A DNA stretch of 5,717 nt from Caldifarciminota bacterium (GTDB lineage: Bacteria; Hydrothermota; Tepidihabitantia; Tepidihabitantales; Tepidihabitantaceae): positions 1-5,717 of the forward strand of contig JAFGRF010000390.1 of NCBI GenBank assembly GCA_016935295.1, in the 5' to 3' direction. The notes beneath the pieces are model-generated. The model was not told where the DNA came from. It ran no database searches and saw only the letters and a program-made list of their open reading frames with translations. The position numbers and the translations under genes were made by a program. Within the stretch, counting starts at the first letter, position 1; every line of letters begins with the position of its first letter. Shown piece by piece: positions 5,275 to 5,717 of this stretch.

Positions 5275-5717
5275 CTAGCCCGGAAGGTCCTCTTGGATCG
5301 TGATACCGGCCTTGACCGCCGCGACGACATCCGATGCACGACCAAAGGTGGTGACATCGTCAGTCACTCCCGGCCTGGACGTGTCGCATTCAGGACAAGG
5401 ATGAAACACGATCGCGAAGCTCCCACGCAGGGCCCAGCCTTCGAGCAGCGTCTTCTCGCCCTTGGCTTCTTGTACGACAAGGTAGAGCATCTCCGGCAGC
5501 TCGACCCTGGCATAGGGGACAACAGCTCCGCACTGCTCGCAGGGACGCTGAGTGCGAGTGCCGACCTCGCGCAGCGCCTTCTCTCGTACCTCATCAGGCA
5601 GGTCCATGGGTTCCCAGATGCGTACAAGCTGCCTCCCGCCGCCCGGGCCCGAACCCTCGGCCATCATCAGCCAGATGTGACGCAATGCAGGATTGCCGTC
5701 GTGGACAGTGTACACGA
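5275..5717 (-). CDS. Unrecognised protein with two CxxC pairs (C-terminal part, partial)
   Basis: The minus frame is open from the window edge to TAG at 5277-5275. A GTG at 5715 is the first possible start seen (146 residues), but the frame stays open to the edge, so the true start probably lies outside. Numbering from that GTG, CEQC is at residues 59-62 and CPEC at 107-110, a spacing that suits a four-cysteine zinc-binding site on two knuckles. The stretch between them (about 70-105) looks like beta-strands. A Gly-rich turn (21-27) and a charged helix-like segment (39-51) precede them. There is no signal peptide or membrane segment in the visible part, so it is probably cytoplasmic. It reads in the same direction as the M23 gene 195 nt downstream, too far to assume one operon. 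I do not recognise the family. Confidence 0.7.
   Translation of the reverse strand, partial: VYTVHDGNPALRHIWLMMAEGSGPGGGRQLVRIWEPMDLPDEVREKALREVGTRTQRPCEQCGAVVPYARVELPEMLYLVVQEAKGEKTLLEGWALRGSFAIVFHPCPECDTSRPGVTDDVTTFGRASDVVAAVKAGITIQEDLPG

Overview
The window (about 60% G+C) comes from a Gram-negative-type bacterium: it carries a TonB-dependent outer-membrane receptor and a membrane-anchored murein peptidase. The receptor's N-terminal carboxypeptidase-regulatory-like domain and the simple-sequence repeats in the gaps suggest an uncultured lineage of the FCB or candidate-phylum (WOR-3-like) type. That placement is inference; no gene here fixes the phylum.

Layout. (1) 1-590, minus: 5' two thirds of a carbamate kinase gene (arcC), cut by the window edge. 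(2) 591-790: divergent intergenic region with an imperfect inverted repeat built from a 7-nt unit (646-745), then a good sigma-70-type promoter. (3) 791-1266, plus: RNase P RNA (rnpB), bacterial type A, with an enlarged P3 arm made of degenerate 7-nt repeats. (4) 1277-1334: 6-nt-period low-complexity tract. (5) 1362-1540: cobalamin riboswitch, followed by a structured leader to 1633. (6) 1634-3763, plus: BtuB-like TonB-dependent receptor, with its terminator hairpin at 3783-3806. (7) 3760-5079, minus: M23 zinc peptidase, convergent with the receptor; both stop codons lie in one CTAG palindrome. (8) 5080-5274: short gap. (9) 5275-5717, minus: 3' part of an unrecognised protein with two CxxC pairs.

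How it works together. The riboswitch plus receptor form a vitamin B12 uptake unit: high cobalamin should shut down synthesis of the receptor. The other genes (carbamate metabolism, tRNA 5' processing, cell-wall remodelling) are housekeeping neighbours with no evident functional link.

The most unusual signal is the recurrence of seven-nucleotide-period repeats of different sequence at three places: the arcC/rnpB gap, inside the P3 arm of rnpB, and inside the first codons of the receptor gene. Two of these lie within functional gene products. I found no defence system, mobile element, CRISPR array or tRNA.
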